Below are positions 60,501 through 64,000 of a stretch of 64,000 nucleotides of DNA, one piece after another. Positions within the stretch are counted from its first letter, which is position 1. The number at the start of each line of letters is the position of its first letter. Source of the DNA: Owenia fusiformis (Eukaryota > Annelida > Polychaeta > Sabellida > Oweniidae); assembly GCA_903813345.2 (NCBI GenBank), contig CAIIXF020000001.1, positions 36,425,366-36,489,365 of the forward strand, read 5' to 3'. The position numbers and the translations under genes are program-made. The notes under the pieces are model-generated. The model saw nothing but the letters and a program-made list of their open reading frames with translations. It had not been told where the DNA came from and ran no database searches.

Positions 60501-62956
60501 CATCCGGAAAGGAGGAGGGAAAGTATCGTAACAGATTTCGGACAGTCATATGTTGGATTGCTGCTATTTTCTAAGAATTTAAACAGGTGCATATGTTAGG
60601 CCAATACATTATCTCCAGGAAAAGGACTCTTTTCAATTTTTGTTTCATCAGTATGTTGCGTTTTAAGACACAGATGACCACTTAAAAGGAATAACTGATT
60701 CCTCTTCGATAAAGTGGAAAACAATATTTCCAATGTTATTTTCCTATAGGGAAATCTCATGCGATCCATTGCTTTCAGCGAATTTTGGTCACCCATAATG
60801 GATATCTTTAAAACCCCTAGAGGAATTACTTATTCCTTTAAAGGACTTCATTGTGTGTCAAAAAGGAACACATTGATACATCAAAAATTGGAAAAGCAGG
60901 GGTGGAAGGGATTGAAAATCAGGACATTTAAAAAAACACGTGGGTGGGTTGTTTGCATTTTCCCTGTCTCAAAGTCGAAATTATTTTATTATCTCTGAGT
61001 GCTTTTTCTGTAAGTAATACATTGGCCTAACATATCATATGCACCTGTTTAAATCCTCAGAAAATAACCAAAATCCAACATATGACTGTCCGAAATCTGT
61101 TGCGATATTTTCCTTCCTCCTTTGGTCAGAACATACATTTCACATTTCTAAATCAAAACATATAAATATGTACTTGTACCATCTGATTGGTCAATATAAT
61201 AGCTACCATGACAACTGGAGTCAGGGGTACACAGGGCAATTTTATTATGTCCAATTTTAACCAAAATGAGGCCCGGGAAACGATACACCATGCACTAAGA
61301 TAATGTTCCATCTCAGACTCCTATATTCCCATCGATCGTAGAAACCATCGAGACGCTTTGTTTCCAACTGTAAAGTCATACACCACATGCTCCTGACTTA
61401 CTTTAGACTCCAGGGATTTTTACCTGTACATATATTGTGAGTTGAAGAGGTAGTTGAGAGGTGTTCAAATTCTCATGGGAAGACCTTAAGTCAGGTTGGA
61501 AGTCTTGGACAAGTTGCAGGCTATGGGAAAATTGGTTTAAAAAGGTGTTCAAAAAATGGGTTAGATGACATAAAGTATAGGTTAGCAACAAAGGACATAA
61601 TGTAGAATAAATATGAAATATAAAAAAAAAGTTATTTCAATTGTAATGAAAAATAAGCGAAAGTGCTTCGAAAGAAATTTAGTTTTTTATAGTTTCCACG
61701 GGTCTTCATGCTCTCTGTTGCTATGACAACCATAACATCAATCAATCATATTGCTTTGATCCATAACTTGGCATATCAATTCAGTTTGAAGCATACTCTG
61801 TACAAATTTTATGAGAATTGGGTTACATCAGAAGGAATGCCACATACTTTTACCTTATTTATTGATCACCCTGTACATATGTTCATATTCAGTATTATAT
61901 GTAATGGGAAAATGTGCTTAAAATGCAGTTTATTGTGTTATTAATTTATATATGTATACATAATTTTATATCTTACCTATGGTCAGGTACTTCTTTTGCA
62001 TTCGTTAAATCATAACAAGTCACATTTCTGAGTCGTATTCCCTTTCCACATGTGCCCTTTTGTGGTATACAATCTGTCCAATCTGACGTTTTCCAAGTAA
62101 ACACATGGCACTCGTCTTTTGGTTTGCATTCTACGTTTCGCATCACACTATTCCAACATTTTTGATTTTCTGGAAGCAATTTGTTGATATGACAACATAC
62201 TAAAATGTTGTTTATTTTAATTCTATTTATCTGAAACTGTACGATGCAATTGATGTATTTAGTGCAATAAGTTCAAATCGCCTGTGTGTACAATAACCAT
62301 TGATTTTGATAACGATCGAAATAGCCAAGTAAATATTGTTGAACAATACACAAATCTTAAATGTTACTGGCATGGGTTGGCCAAAAATGATCCCATATTG
62401 GAATAAATGAAGTTGGCGCAAGTTAGATTTAATGGAAAGTATTGTAATATGTATAAAGCATTAATCTATTTTGGAACAAATAATGTTAAAGAATTATACA
62501 TAAGCTATAAAGCGGAACACATCATACTTCACGCCATCTCTGTAAGATATGAGTATGTAATCAACTTTAAATGGTCAATATTATAAGCTAGTATTTTAAA
62601 TCAAATTATCTTCTTTTGATAATTAATAAAACTACCTTATGAACAAAAACTTAATCTGTTTATGATTCATTCTTTGTGCATCATTAAGAATCGCCAAATA
62701 GTCGCCGTGCATGCAAAATGGTTGAAATCGAAGAAAAGCATCATATTTGACAATAAGTATTCTTTTGTTTACTTTGTTTTGCTAGGACTGATCTGAAGCG
62801 AGATCGTGTGCCATGTACGTTATGTACAGAGCAGACACTATTACACATGGTCCATCCCGACCATTTGGACATCAAACAGTCATCTTTACACACCCTGCAG
62901 CTGGTACGTTCCAGGGGCTTCTCGCCATAATGACAATAGCTTTCATTTACTTGATT
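21298..62956 (-). CDS. THSD7: THSD7-like transmembrane TSP1 protein, C-terminal 1022 residues (18 exons)
   Basis: Exons in transcript order: 62956-62773, 62169-61977, 59048-58933, 58769-58566, 56082-55888, 54955-54725, 54315-54137, 53100-52979, 52630-52486, 51690-51424, 51155-51035, 50859-50714, 49523-49422, 48930-48831, 37008-36814, 35168-34962, 31677-31587, 21568-21298. Total 3069 bases, every phase joins. The product has repeated TSP1 modules (WSxW...C, CGxG, RxRx), a Cys-rich juxtamembrane region (VKVTGGC...C...CTCHEG), one transmembrane helix and a short tail. Order and motifs match vertebrate THSD7A/B, type I membrane proteins linked to endothelial migration and, in humans, to podocyte disease. 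The 5' end lies beyond the right edge. Whether it is the A or B type cannot be said; an invertebrate would probably have a single pre-duplication gene. Confidence 0.88.
22214..22295 (+). CDS. Possible signal-peptide exon in the last THSD7-like intron
   Basis: ATG followed by a hydrophobic stretch (MLVYVILLHIATIII) and KDTCKAIHPSYQ, then AAG|gtacgt, a good donor, phase 1. The frame is also open upstream. It could be the first exon of a nested + strand secreted protein. No partner exon found, so low confidence. Confidence 0.2.
22395..22955. repeat. Degenerate minisatellite, unit about 55-60 bp
   Basis: About nine imperfect copies of a unit containing ttttgtcaatgttctgaatg, a tttaat/ctcaa block and ggtcattctgcaaatta. 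Copies vary in length and sequence. Non-coding; lies in the last intron of the THSD7-like gene. Confidence 0.9.
23297..23435. mobile_element. 139-bp palindromic mini-element, copy 1
   Basis: Left end atgcctggttcacatttgct, right end gagcaaatgtgaccaaggcat: an inverted repeat. Centre: gttcaatattgtattcaatt and ttgaacaaaa. A second copy is at 34816-34958. Confidence 0.85.
23453..24991. mobile_element. 1.5-kb fold-back element
   Basis: Begins gtacacacccctccataag and ends cttatggaggggagtgtac. Long inner arms pair: ccattgaactacgtgttaaa with tttaacacgtagttcaatgg, and ttgactttatttccaatacc with ggtactggaaataaagtcaa. The same end bounds the mini-element at 5363-5442, and a further related end occurs at about 25670-25700. 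Confidence 0.85.
25012..25590. repeat. Inverted repeat, arms about 200 bp
   Basis: Left arm: cccgttcccggactatagtc, attacaacttgggagaatt and ttgtctgggtatatcggcag. The right arm holds their reverse complements (ctgccgataaacccagacaa, gttgtaatcgcac, gaccatagtccgggaacggg). The 117-residue + frame at 24976-25329 runs through the left arm and shows no domain. Confidence 0.85.
25755..26165. mobile_element. Palindromic element, copy 1 of a three-copy family
   Basis: The left part (aaaaatgcctttctattga, gtccctccttctagtggcg, ttttggtccccaactg) pairs with the right part (cagttggggacc-type caactggggacccaaaacg, gagggactcagtata, cagaaaggcatttttgtttt). Copies at about 45230-45370 (partial) and 50210-50500. All three lie within the span of the THSD7-like gene. 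Confidence 0.8.
26200..27820. other. Intronic, no gene recognised
   Basis: AT-rich intron sequence of the THSD7-like gene. A 105-codon - strand frame (27361-27678) exists, but it has no recognisable domain and no flanking support. Confidence 0.45.
27826..28450. mobile_element. 625-bp TA-flanked mariner-like fold-back element
   Basis: Left end cagggtgtcccgaaagtatg, right end catactttcgggacaccctg, each bordered by TA (27824-25, 28451-52). The inverted arms continue inward for most of the element (tatcattttaaagcttatcc / ggataagctttaaaatgata; ggccatgttaacagcagcaa / ttgctgctattaagatggcc). Poly-C and poly-G tracts sit at matching positions. No transposase frame: a non-autonomous element. Confidence 0.9.
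28515..29630. mobile_element. 1.1-kb inverted-repeat element enclosing TTCG-rich DNA
   Basis: Left: tttcagtggccccgctgaaa and acatgaagagggcccgc. Right: cctcatgttttcagcggggc and gtttcagcggggtc. The ends are inverted repeats, each holding two copies of the GCGGGGC/CCCGCTGAAAACATGA-type motif. The interior has a cgttcgttcg-rich tract and a purine-rich ggaagga tract. Long frames here (28657-29010 and antisense) come from the simple repeat and are not genes. Confidence 0.65.
28605..28925 (+). repeat. Degenerate TTCG/TGCG simple repeat
   Basis: About 320 bp dominated by cgttcgttcgt, gtgcgtgcgt and cgtccg words, much richer in CpG than the surroundings. It is followed by a purine-rich ggaaggaagg stretch (28940-29070). 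Confidence 0.92.
30757..31400. mobile_element. Possible mariner-like remnant, one end only
   Basis: The block tacagggtgtccaaaaaaca at 30755 looks like one terminus of a mariner-like element. I found no matching right end in the next kilobase. Short frames at 30854-31078 (+) and 30913-31134 (-) are overlapping and unrecognised. Confidence 0.35.
31587..31677 (-). CDS. THSD7: THSD7-like exon: transmembrane helix
   Basis: Acceptor ccttttcag, donor TTTG|gtaagc, phase 1 in and phase 2 out. It encodes VDGPSNI, then a hydrophobic helix WMWAVIAAGVAFVVFVVA followed by AVVTI. This corresponds to the membrane-spanning segment just before the short tail of THSD7 proteins. Confidence 0.88.
32949..33110. 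repeat. Near-perfect hairpin, arms about 78 bp
   Basis: tatatctgcccgctgatgaa ... acgtccaagtatgggataa / atactg loop / ttatcccatacttggacgt ... ttcatcagcgggcagatata. Only a couple of bases do not pair. Confidence 0.95.
33111..33255. repeat. Hairpin related to that at 19665
   Basis: gttatgcactgggaggtttt and ggatacagggaatatcccga pair with tgtatcc-type ggatattccatgtatccaaa and ccgaccgtgcataac. The core cccgagggaccgaagggacc is itself quasi-palindromic. The family member at 19665-19780 shares both ends. Confidence 0.85.
34010..34450. repeat. Second, diverged copy of the fold-back arm with a hairpin
   Basis: 34020-34240 repeats the gtaaacgacaatNgagaaaa / aaagaacaggaa / aaaactggacatgaatat blocks of 33670-33800. 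34314-34446 is a hairpin (aggatatttggccaatatga ... tattggccacgggataatct). A third remnant lies at about 46830-47030. Confidence 0.8.
34816..34958. mobile_element. 143-bp palindromic mini-element, copy 2, touching a splice donor
   Basis: Ends atgcctcaagtcacatttgc and gagcaaatttgacctaggaat; the centre has ttgttcaaactgaatataat and ttttgaacaaaac. Same family as 23297-23435. On the - strand its last bases (ATTCC) begin at about the fourth base of the intron whose GT is at 34961-34960. Confidence 0.85.
34962..35168 (-). CDS. THSD7: THSD7-like exon: cysteine-rich juxtamembrane segment
   Basis: Acceptor catatttcag, donor CCAG|gtaatt, phase 1 in and out. It encodes GGCLEEEQPAGLKVC, then SPPCNITGSYCQDVNFCTCH with EGLES and GELVNC. 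This parallels the vertebrate THSD7 segment between the last TSP1 repeat and the membrane (GGC...C...C...C.C..GY....G.LD.C), an EGF-like cysteine pattern. Confidence 0.88.
35640..36420. other. Intronic AT-rich sequence with A-rich tract
   Basis: 36080-36260 is a run of gaaaaaa/ttgaaaaa words containing a short direct duplication (aattcggaagaaaactttga occurs at about 36119 and 36168). Similar in texture to 19940-20075. No gene seen. Confidence 0.55.
36814..37008 (-). CDS. THSD7: THSD7-like exon: last TSP1 repeat
   Basis: Acceptor gtgtattatcag, donor ACAG|gtaaga, phase 1 in and out. It encodes EGIQSRSRSILQEGITKY, CPSNLIETRKC and ECIHFIWKTGNWVADIRDVW then CESSNGVKVT. The RSRS / LIETRKC / FIWKTGNW...VWC series is the clearest match to the final TSP1 module of THSD7A/B, where a WCQRSDGVNVTGGC-type motif follows. 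Confidence 0.9.
37485..38537 (+). mobile_element. Decayed mariner transposon, TA-flanked
   Basis: Inverted termini cgaggggtgatccaaaagtc and gacttttggatcacccctcg, bordered by TA (37483-84, 38538-39). The TIR continues with ttggacgccctgctctaa / ttagagcggggcgtccaa. Inside are two overlapping frames with mariner transposase sequence. At 1053 bp it is shorter than a typical 1.3-kb element and is broken. Confidence 0.88.
37880..38198 (+). pseudogene. Mariner transposase C-terminal remnant
   Basis: Frame 37880-38158 contains QLPYARYNVDMALCDFLPF, comparable to the mariner motif LPHPPYSPDLAPCDFxLF that carries the last catalytic Asp of the DD34D triad. Frame 38004-38198 carries the continuation FYLFSKLKEGLKENVF and LVKQYEKCVQIRGKYVEK, comparable to the mariner C-terminus (LFPKLKEHLRG..., ...KCI..GDYVEK). 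The switch between frames shows at least two frameshifts. The N-terminal DNA-binding part is missing or unreadable. Confidence 0.82.
40571..41205 (+). repeat. 317-bp tandem duplication containing a palindrome
   Basis: agtattacatacctagcgaa occurs at 40571 and 40888, and the following 300 bases are nearly identical. Each copy ends in a hairpin: ttatgtcactatgacgtgaa / ttcacgtcatagtgacataa and cccaaatatagagcctccca. It sits at the centre of the 4.6-kb inverted-repeat element. Confidence 0.95.
42305..43403. mobile_element. 1.1-kb TA-flanked mariner-like element, nested
   Basis: Termini cagggtggtccaaaaaaaat and ttttttttggaccaccctg, bordered by TA. Inverted repeats extend about 190 bp: aaagtttataggtgcaaacc / ctcctataaactt; gtcaatgtttgatatgaccc / ggtcatatcaaacatt. 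No intact transposase seen. It interrupts the right arm of the larger element, so it is younger. Confidence 0.9.
43863..44172. repeat. Inverted repeat, arms about 110 bp
   Basis: ctgtttaagaacccatattc, gaaaatggattctagcgata and ctcaccaacatgaatctact on the left pair with agtagattcatgttggtgag, tagaatccattttcaagagt and gggttctaaaacag on the right. A small perfect hairpin (gataccctttctgatttcag / aaagggtatc) is inside. Confidence 0.9.
45230..45370. mobile_element. Palindromic element, partial copy 2
   Basis: Shares caccgtttttcatcaaactt, aaaatgcctttctgttggta, gtccctacttccagcggcat and ttggtccccagctaa with 25755-26165 and 50210-50500. The right arm is missing. Confidence 0.75.
46103..46355 (+). repeat. 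109-bp tandem repeat, 2.3 copies
   Basis: gcttgaaacaagactacctt-type sequence begins at 46103, 46212 and 46321 (period 109). The unit includes gtggttcacaaaggcttagg and acctcatatagaatgtgt. Intronic. Confidence 0.93.
47162..48770 (-). mobile_element. 5'-truncated non-LTR retrotransposon
   Basis: Reverse transcriptase motifs run on the - strand from about 48745 to 47739. The probable 3' part continues to about 47162 with A/T-rich sequence (ttagatttatgaactttatt). No poly-A tail or target duplication was defined. It lies in the same orientation as the host gene, and its 5' end is only about 60 bp from the donor of exon 48930-48831. Confidence 0.75.
47739..48745 (-). pseudogene. LINE reverse transcriptase fragment, frameshifted
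   Basis: Three successive frames (48662-48423, 48390-48058, 47984-47739) plus an open stretch upstream carry ordered reverse transcriptase motifs: KSGDPRKLSNYRGITINN, GIFIDFRKAFDSIWREGL, AGVKQGDPMSSALFNLFLND, the catalytic MYADDVLLLSLS, and LGLTISSSG then PLILYGSKIWG. The frames are separated by stops and frameshifts, so the gene is dead. The endonuclease domain is absent. Clade not determined; a CR1/Jockey/RTE-type LINE is likely. Confidence 0.88.
48831..48930 (-). CDS. THSD7: THSD7-like exon: TSP1 repeat start
   Basis: Acceptor ttgcctttcaag (chosen over a nearer aag because it keeps phase 0), donor ACAG|gtcagt, phase 1 out. It encodes ETERCFLPCPGECHLSTW and SSWSHCHVICDPDIT. CPGECHLSxWSxWSxC closely matches vertebrate THSD7 (CPGDCHLTEWSEWSTC). 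Confidence 0.88.
49109..49360 (+). CDS. Small unassigned open frame, possibly secreted
   Basis: 83 codons from ATG to stop inside a THSD7-like intron: MRKVFISILLYVNTSA, then a very basic, Asn-rich part with dibasic KR/KKK sites (QPVKRRND, DLKKKS). No family recognised, no splice or promoter evidence. Chance is the simplest explanation. Confidence 0.15.
   Translation: MRKVFISILLYVNTSAKEYYKNTERKSKHPREQPVKRRNDTPNDDLKKKSTGNYHYNPKQQDCVAFHGIAIQKNDTNKAIQYS
49422..49523 (-). CDS. THSD7: THSD7-like exon: TSP1 segment
   Basis: Acceptor ctatttcag, donor AAA|gtaagt, phase 0 both sides. It encodes NGHCGFGERTRKISCIQRPG and EWKCTEQRPK: the CGxGxRTR...C core of a TSP1 module, continuing WSSCNIE of the preceding exon. 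Confidence 0.87.
50210..50500. mobile_element. Palindromic element, copy 3
   Basis: aaaaatgcctttctgttggt, gagtccctacttccagcggc and ttttgggg pair with ggggacccaaacgccgct, gagggactctgta and gaaaggcatttctatttt. Same family as 25755-26165. Intronic. Confidence 0.85.
50714..50859 (-). CDS. THSD7: THSD7-like exon: TSP1 segment
   Basis: Acceptor ctattatttag, donor AGAG|gtaata, phase 1 in and phase 0 out. It encodes GITRRFREVIVSPSGAG, KCPVELFQTALC, YLDSCNHWTVDTWSSCNIE. The order RxR..., C-P-L...C, then W-V-TWSSC fits the end of one TSP1 module and the start of the next. Confidence 0.87.
51035..51155 (-). CDS. THSD7: THSD7-like exon: TSP1 repeat start
   Basis: Acceptor ctctttgctttaag (selected because it alone keeps phase 0 with the preceding exon), donor GAAG|gtttgt, phase 1 out. 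It encodes SIDMLPDTVINEKVC, SVVCDIDCVMSQW, SFWTPCSKTCNE. The C...C...DCVMSxWSxWxxCSxxC series is a standard TSP1 start. Confidence 0.85.
51424..51690 (-). CDS. THSD7: THSD7-like exon: TSP1 repeats
   Basis: Acceptor ttgttttcag, donor AGAG|gtatat, phase 0 both sides, 89 codons. It encodes CTRSGSTHRQRRRREL, YKCPRMIEQRDC, CFTFSWRMGSWSSCI, LCGKGRKFRYLSC and DGRPMPHHFCKE: the end of one module and most of a C-F-WxxGxWSSC type module. Confidence 0.9.
51725..52370. mobile_element. Inverted-repeat element in THSD7-like intron
   Basis: cagtatggctgattttagac and agtcatttctcacatg at the left mirror gaaagatatgactgcctaaa and atcacttgccatactg at the right. Inner arms: tattaaaacaatatgttttc and tttcaagtgaagtacccatg with catggggacttcacttgaaa. 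The part at 51770-51900 is related, inverted, to 20510-20650 (gatggcaatatcttgcatgg). Confidence 0.75.
52486..52630 (-). CDS. THSD7: THSD7-like exon: TSP1 segment
   Basis: Acceptor ttatgtttcag, donor GCAA|gttagt, phase 2 in and phase 0 out. It encodes CINMETRLEVNTSLC, LRTVVCFVACEKDCVLSLW and SDWSNCKQ. Confidence 0.87.
52801..52866 (+). repeat. TATAATATGA microsatellite
   Basis: A run of gatat/ataat words (tgatataatatatgatatga...). Simple AT repeat in an intron. Confidence 0.9.
52979..53100 (-). CDS. THSD7: THSD7-like exon: TSP1 segment
   Basis: Acceptor ttatttgcag, donor TTAG|gttaat, phase 0 in and phase 2 out. It encodes LEETRPCELGCINYIWEVTG, CDTGDVPCGEGKQISSF. The RPC...Y-W...C...CGEG pattern is typical of alternate THSD7 modules. 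Confidence 0.86.
53330..53950 (+). other. Compositionally odd stretch rich in GAACG/AACGTA words
   Basis: About 600 bp where words such as gaacgtact, gaacgag, acgtatt and gaacgaagtag recur every 10-20 bases without a fixed period. Segments aaagactgcttatgaacgag and gaagactgtttatgaacgaa show partial duplication. Clearly different from the AT-rich surroundings. Open frames across it show no domain. Confidence 0.6.
54137..54315 (-). CDS. THSD7: THSD7-like exon: TSP1 repeat
   Basis: Acceptor ttcttctttag, donor ATAGG|gtttac, phase 1 in and phase 0 out. It encodes YFKEACYVECPTKCSFSHWS, then SWSDCDVENCG, QQKRTRTIIALYG and CPPVEPDR. A full FSHWSSWSDC...CG...RTR module. Confidence 0.87.
54362..54545. 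repeat. Palindrome, arms about 80 bp
   Basis: ttgtattcgcgaatgcaact, acacctgtcggctaccg, attttattggaaactcattt and aaatatgaatag pair with aatttaaatgagtttccaat, cggtagccgacaggtgt and gcattcgcgaatacaa. The outer unit attcgcgaat, plus gttagcttgt, repeats again to 54575. Intronic hairpin element. Confidence 0.93.
54725..54955 (-). CDS. THSD7: THSD7-like exon: TSP1 repeat, GC donor
   Basis: Acceptor tctattttcag, phase 1 in and out. It encodes GIKMNRVCEWHSL, LPCVCTDYTAIGLGNWSSC, CGAGIKIQSIVCVDD and WSHCSKI. The 3' border ATAG|gcaaag is a GC donor: the only in-frame GT nearby (CATT|gtagca) would create a TAA at the junction with the next exon. With the GC donor the reading frame and cysteines continue. 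Confidence 0.83.
55393..55534 (-). other. Open frame not used as an exon
   Basis: The - strand reads RVCGTGMKEEYACCQDSEVG and looks superficially like a TSP1 piece. But the flanking exons (56082-55888 and 54955-54725) already join in phase, and this stretch abuts a palindrome. Treated as intronic. Confidence 0.45.
55535..55692. repeat. Hairpin, arms about 60 bp
   Basis: aataaataatgataggccat, tcaatatggtgaaattcagc and actcgttggacagaatgtt pair with aacattctgtccaactcgtg, ctgaatttcaccatattgaa and tggcctatcattatttatt. Confidence 0.95.
55888..56082 (-). CDS. THSD7: THSD7-like exon: TSP1 repeat
   Basis: Acceptor atgctttgcag, donor GTCG|gtaggt, phase 1 in and out. It encodes VTCQTKSGKIVPEYHC, RECHVKCGQVCPLSEWSQFS, HCIEKCGGYKTRTRTAV. 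Start of a module with LSEWSxFSxC...CGG...RTRT. Confidence 0.9.
56236..58302. mobile_element. 2.1-kb inverted-repeat element
   Basis: Left attgatgcaacaacaccact and gatgatgcaataacaccaat mirror right ttggtgttgttgcatcattg and tttggtgttgttgaatcaat; the internal pair gatgcaaaaacgcc / gtgtttttgcatc also matches. The interior (56320-58210) has a 91-codon + frame (56879-57154) with no recognised domain. Confidence 0.65.
58566..58769 (-). CDS. THSD7: THSD7-like exon: TSP1 repeats
   Basis: Acceptor tctttgtatag, donor AGAA|gtgaga, phase 1 in and out. It encodes GKSIPFQHRERHTIRSAQWG, CPDGDLVRLCNMPPC, YRWVDESWSKCI and RCGVGIQIR. Two + strand open frames here (58347-58826) are its antisense shadows. Confidence 0.89.
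58933..59048 (-). CDS. THSD7: THSD7-like exon: TSP1 segment
   Basis: Acceptor atttatcag, donor TACG|gtaaaa, phase 2 in and phase 1 out. It encodes CYKHHGETLEENC, VRCPVNCLTSEFSEW, IPCPSGCVY. Cys spacing C-C-P-C followed by FSEW...CPSGC starts a TSP1 module. Confidence 0.88.
59116..60362. mobile_element. 1.2-kb diverged inverted-repeat element
   Basis: Left agagtttcccaaaacattgt and gagagaaacacgaaataact resemble the reverse complement of the right end (ggtacaatttttgggacact with agttattcccgtctc). The ends are of the CAGAGTGTCCC type. Old and diverged; no transposase. Confidence 0.55.
60444..61873. mobile_element. 1.4-kb TA-flanked inverted-repeat element
   Basis: Left tgggatgatcaataaataag with gtaaaagtatctgg mirrors right ccacatacttttaccttatt and tattgatcaccctg. 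Long inner arms pair: atttcggacagtcatatgtt / aacatatgactgtccgaaat; aaacaggtgcatatgttagg / cctaacatatcatatgcacc. The 79-codon + frame at 60759-60998 is unrecognised. Confidence 0.8.
61977..62169 (-). CDS. THSD7: THSD7-like exon: TSP1 repeats
   Basis: Acceptor ttgcttccag, donor ATAG|gtaaga, phase 1 in and phase 2 out. It encodes NQKCWNSVMRNVEC, DECHVFTWKTSDWTDCIPQ, TCGKGIRLRNVTC and KEVPDHR. A complete C-HVFTWKTSDWTDC...CGKG module. Confidence 0.91.
62170..62772. other. Intronic, nothing recognised
   Basis: AT-rich intron between the two rightmost exons, with one 64-codon - frame (62227-62421) that shows no domain. Confidence 0.5.
62773..62956 (-). CDS. THSD7: THSD7-like exon: TSP1 repeat (most 5' in window)
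   Basis: Acceptor attattttcag, donor CAAA|gtaaac, phase 0 in and phase 1 out. It encodes NQVNESYCHYGEKPLERTSC, RVCKDDCLMSKW, SGWTMCNSVC and GTRSRFRSVL: C...C.DCLMSxWSGWTxC...C...TRSR, a canonical TSP1 start. Earlier exons must lie right of the window; none is visible in 62957-64000. Confidence 0.88.
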
Positions 62957-62989
62957 CTGAAAATAATTTCTCAGTGTACTCATGTAATA

Positions 62990-63812
62990 CAAGGGTGTTA
63001 AAAAAAACGCAACCCAAAGAAATTGCTATATCTTGAAAAATACTGGTTCAATTATGTTCATATTTTCAGGAAATAAAGACGAGACTGTGTATGTATAGGT
63101 CCTGTCAATGGTTAGTTGTAAAACATGATGCCTTCGACACCTGCTCAAAAGACAGTTGTACTAGCAAAATGCGAAAAACGCAGTCAGGGGTGACTGCAAC
63201 CGCAAAAAATTAAATAACTTTCTAACCATAGTGCTTTGGCTCTAAAAATTTGGCACAAACCATCTTCATTCACAGTATGATAAATCTGTAGAGTGAAATC
63301 AAAATCACTTCAGGGACTTCACTTTTATGGTTGAAATGCTTTCAAATTGCAGTCAAACGCCCTGGTTCAGGGAGACTTAAGAAGGCAATTTGACCATGAC
63401 TATAGAGTCCCTGGAGTGATTTTGATGAAACTTCACAAATTCATCACACATTGAATGAGGATAATTTGTGCCAAATCTTAAGTGCCAAAAGTGTCCAAGG
63501 CATCATGTTTTACAACTTACTGACAACATGAGCTATACACATACACAGTCTCTTCTTTCTTTTTCTGAAAAATTAAACATAATTGAATTAGTATTTTCCA
63601 AGATATAGTTATTTTCCATTCGCGTTTTTCGTATTTTGCTGGTACAACTGTCTTTTAAGCAAGTGTCCAAGACATCATGTTTTACAACTAACTAACAGCA
63701 GGGGCTATACATACACAGTCTCTTCTTTCTTTCCTGAAAATATGAACATAATTGGTTTAGTATTTTCCAAGATATCGCGATTTCTTTGGGTTGCGTTTTT
63801 TTGAACACCCTG
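62990..63812. mobile_element. 0.8-kb TA-flanked inverted-repeat element
   Basis: Left caagggtgttaaaaaaaacg and caacccaaagaaattgctat mirror right tatcgcgatttctttgggtt and gcgtttttttgaacaccctg. TA on both sides. Within it, a block of about 170 bp (catcatgttttacaactNac ... tattttccaagatat) is tandemly duplicated (about 63503 and 63675), and a further inverted copy lies near 63040-63180. No transposase. Confidence 0.85.
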
Positions 63813-63814
63813 TA

Positions 63815-64000
63815 TTACAGGTGAAATAATCAGTAGTATAGTTATAGTACGTTGAACACAGTTTATCAGAATTTAATTCATTATAAATATATTTCGTCTG
63901 TTCACTGGTACACAGAAGGATGATTCAAAATGGTGAATAAAATGTGTTCAATATAAATCAACGATAAATTTTTAATTTCAACTAAAGCCATATAGAACAT
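63815..64000. other. Intronic tail of window, nothing recognised
   Basis: AT-rich sequence, presumably intron of the THSD7-like gene. No exon seen. Confidence 0.5.

Overview
The window looks like AT-rich animal (metazoan) genomic DNA, most likely from a non-vertebrate. It has spliced genes with GT-AG introns, modular extracellular proteins (laminin G, EGF and thrombospondin type 1 domains), and a dense load of inverted-repeat DNA elements. The exact lineage cannot be read from the sequence. There are no bacterial-type operons, no CRISPR array, and no tRNA or rRNA gene that I could recognise. I found two real protein-coding genes. Both are partial in the window and they point tail to tail.

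Left, + strand (110-4165, 3' UTR to about 5.9 kb): the last eight coding exons of an agrin-like heparan sulphate proteoglycan. They encode a laminin G domain, one EGF domain and a final laminin G domain ending at a TAA. All exon phases agree, giving 402 residues. The single EGF between the last two LG domains and several LG3 motifs favour agrin over perlecan. The acceptor of the last exon lies in a 68-bp tandem duplication that creates three near-identical 3' splice sites, of which only the third keeps the C-terminus in frame.

Right, - strand (62956 down to 21298): eighteen exons of a THSD7-like (thrombospondin type-1 domain-containing 7) transmembrane protein. Every intron phase agrees, giving 1022 C-terminal residues: an array of TSP1 repeats, a cysteine-rich juxtamembrane segment, a transmembrane helix, and an 89-residue cytoplasmic tail encoded by a terminal exon 10 kb away. 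The 5' part lies beyond the right edge.

Between and inside the genes (about 5.9-21.3 kb and the large introns) the DNA is mostly decayed mobile elements: fold-back elements with long terminal inverted repeats, TA-flanked mariner-like elements with CAGGGTG or CGAGGGG ends, a decayed mariner transposase, a 5'-truncated non-LTR retrotransposon (reverse transcriptase with YADD box), tandem repeats and microsatellites. Several small palindromic families occur two or three times, and some touch gene structure; one copy supplies part of a THSD7 5' splice site. Two short + strand exons that look like signal peptides are reported with low confidence. Exon borders were read by eye from splice signals, reading-frame phase and recalled family sequence, without alignment or transcript data.
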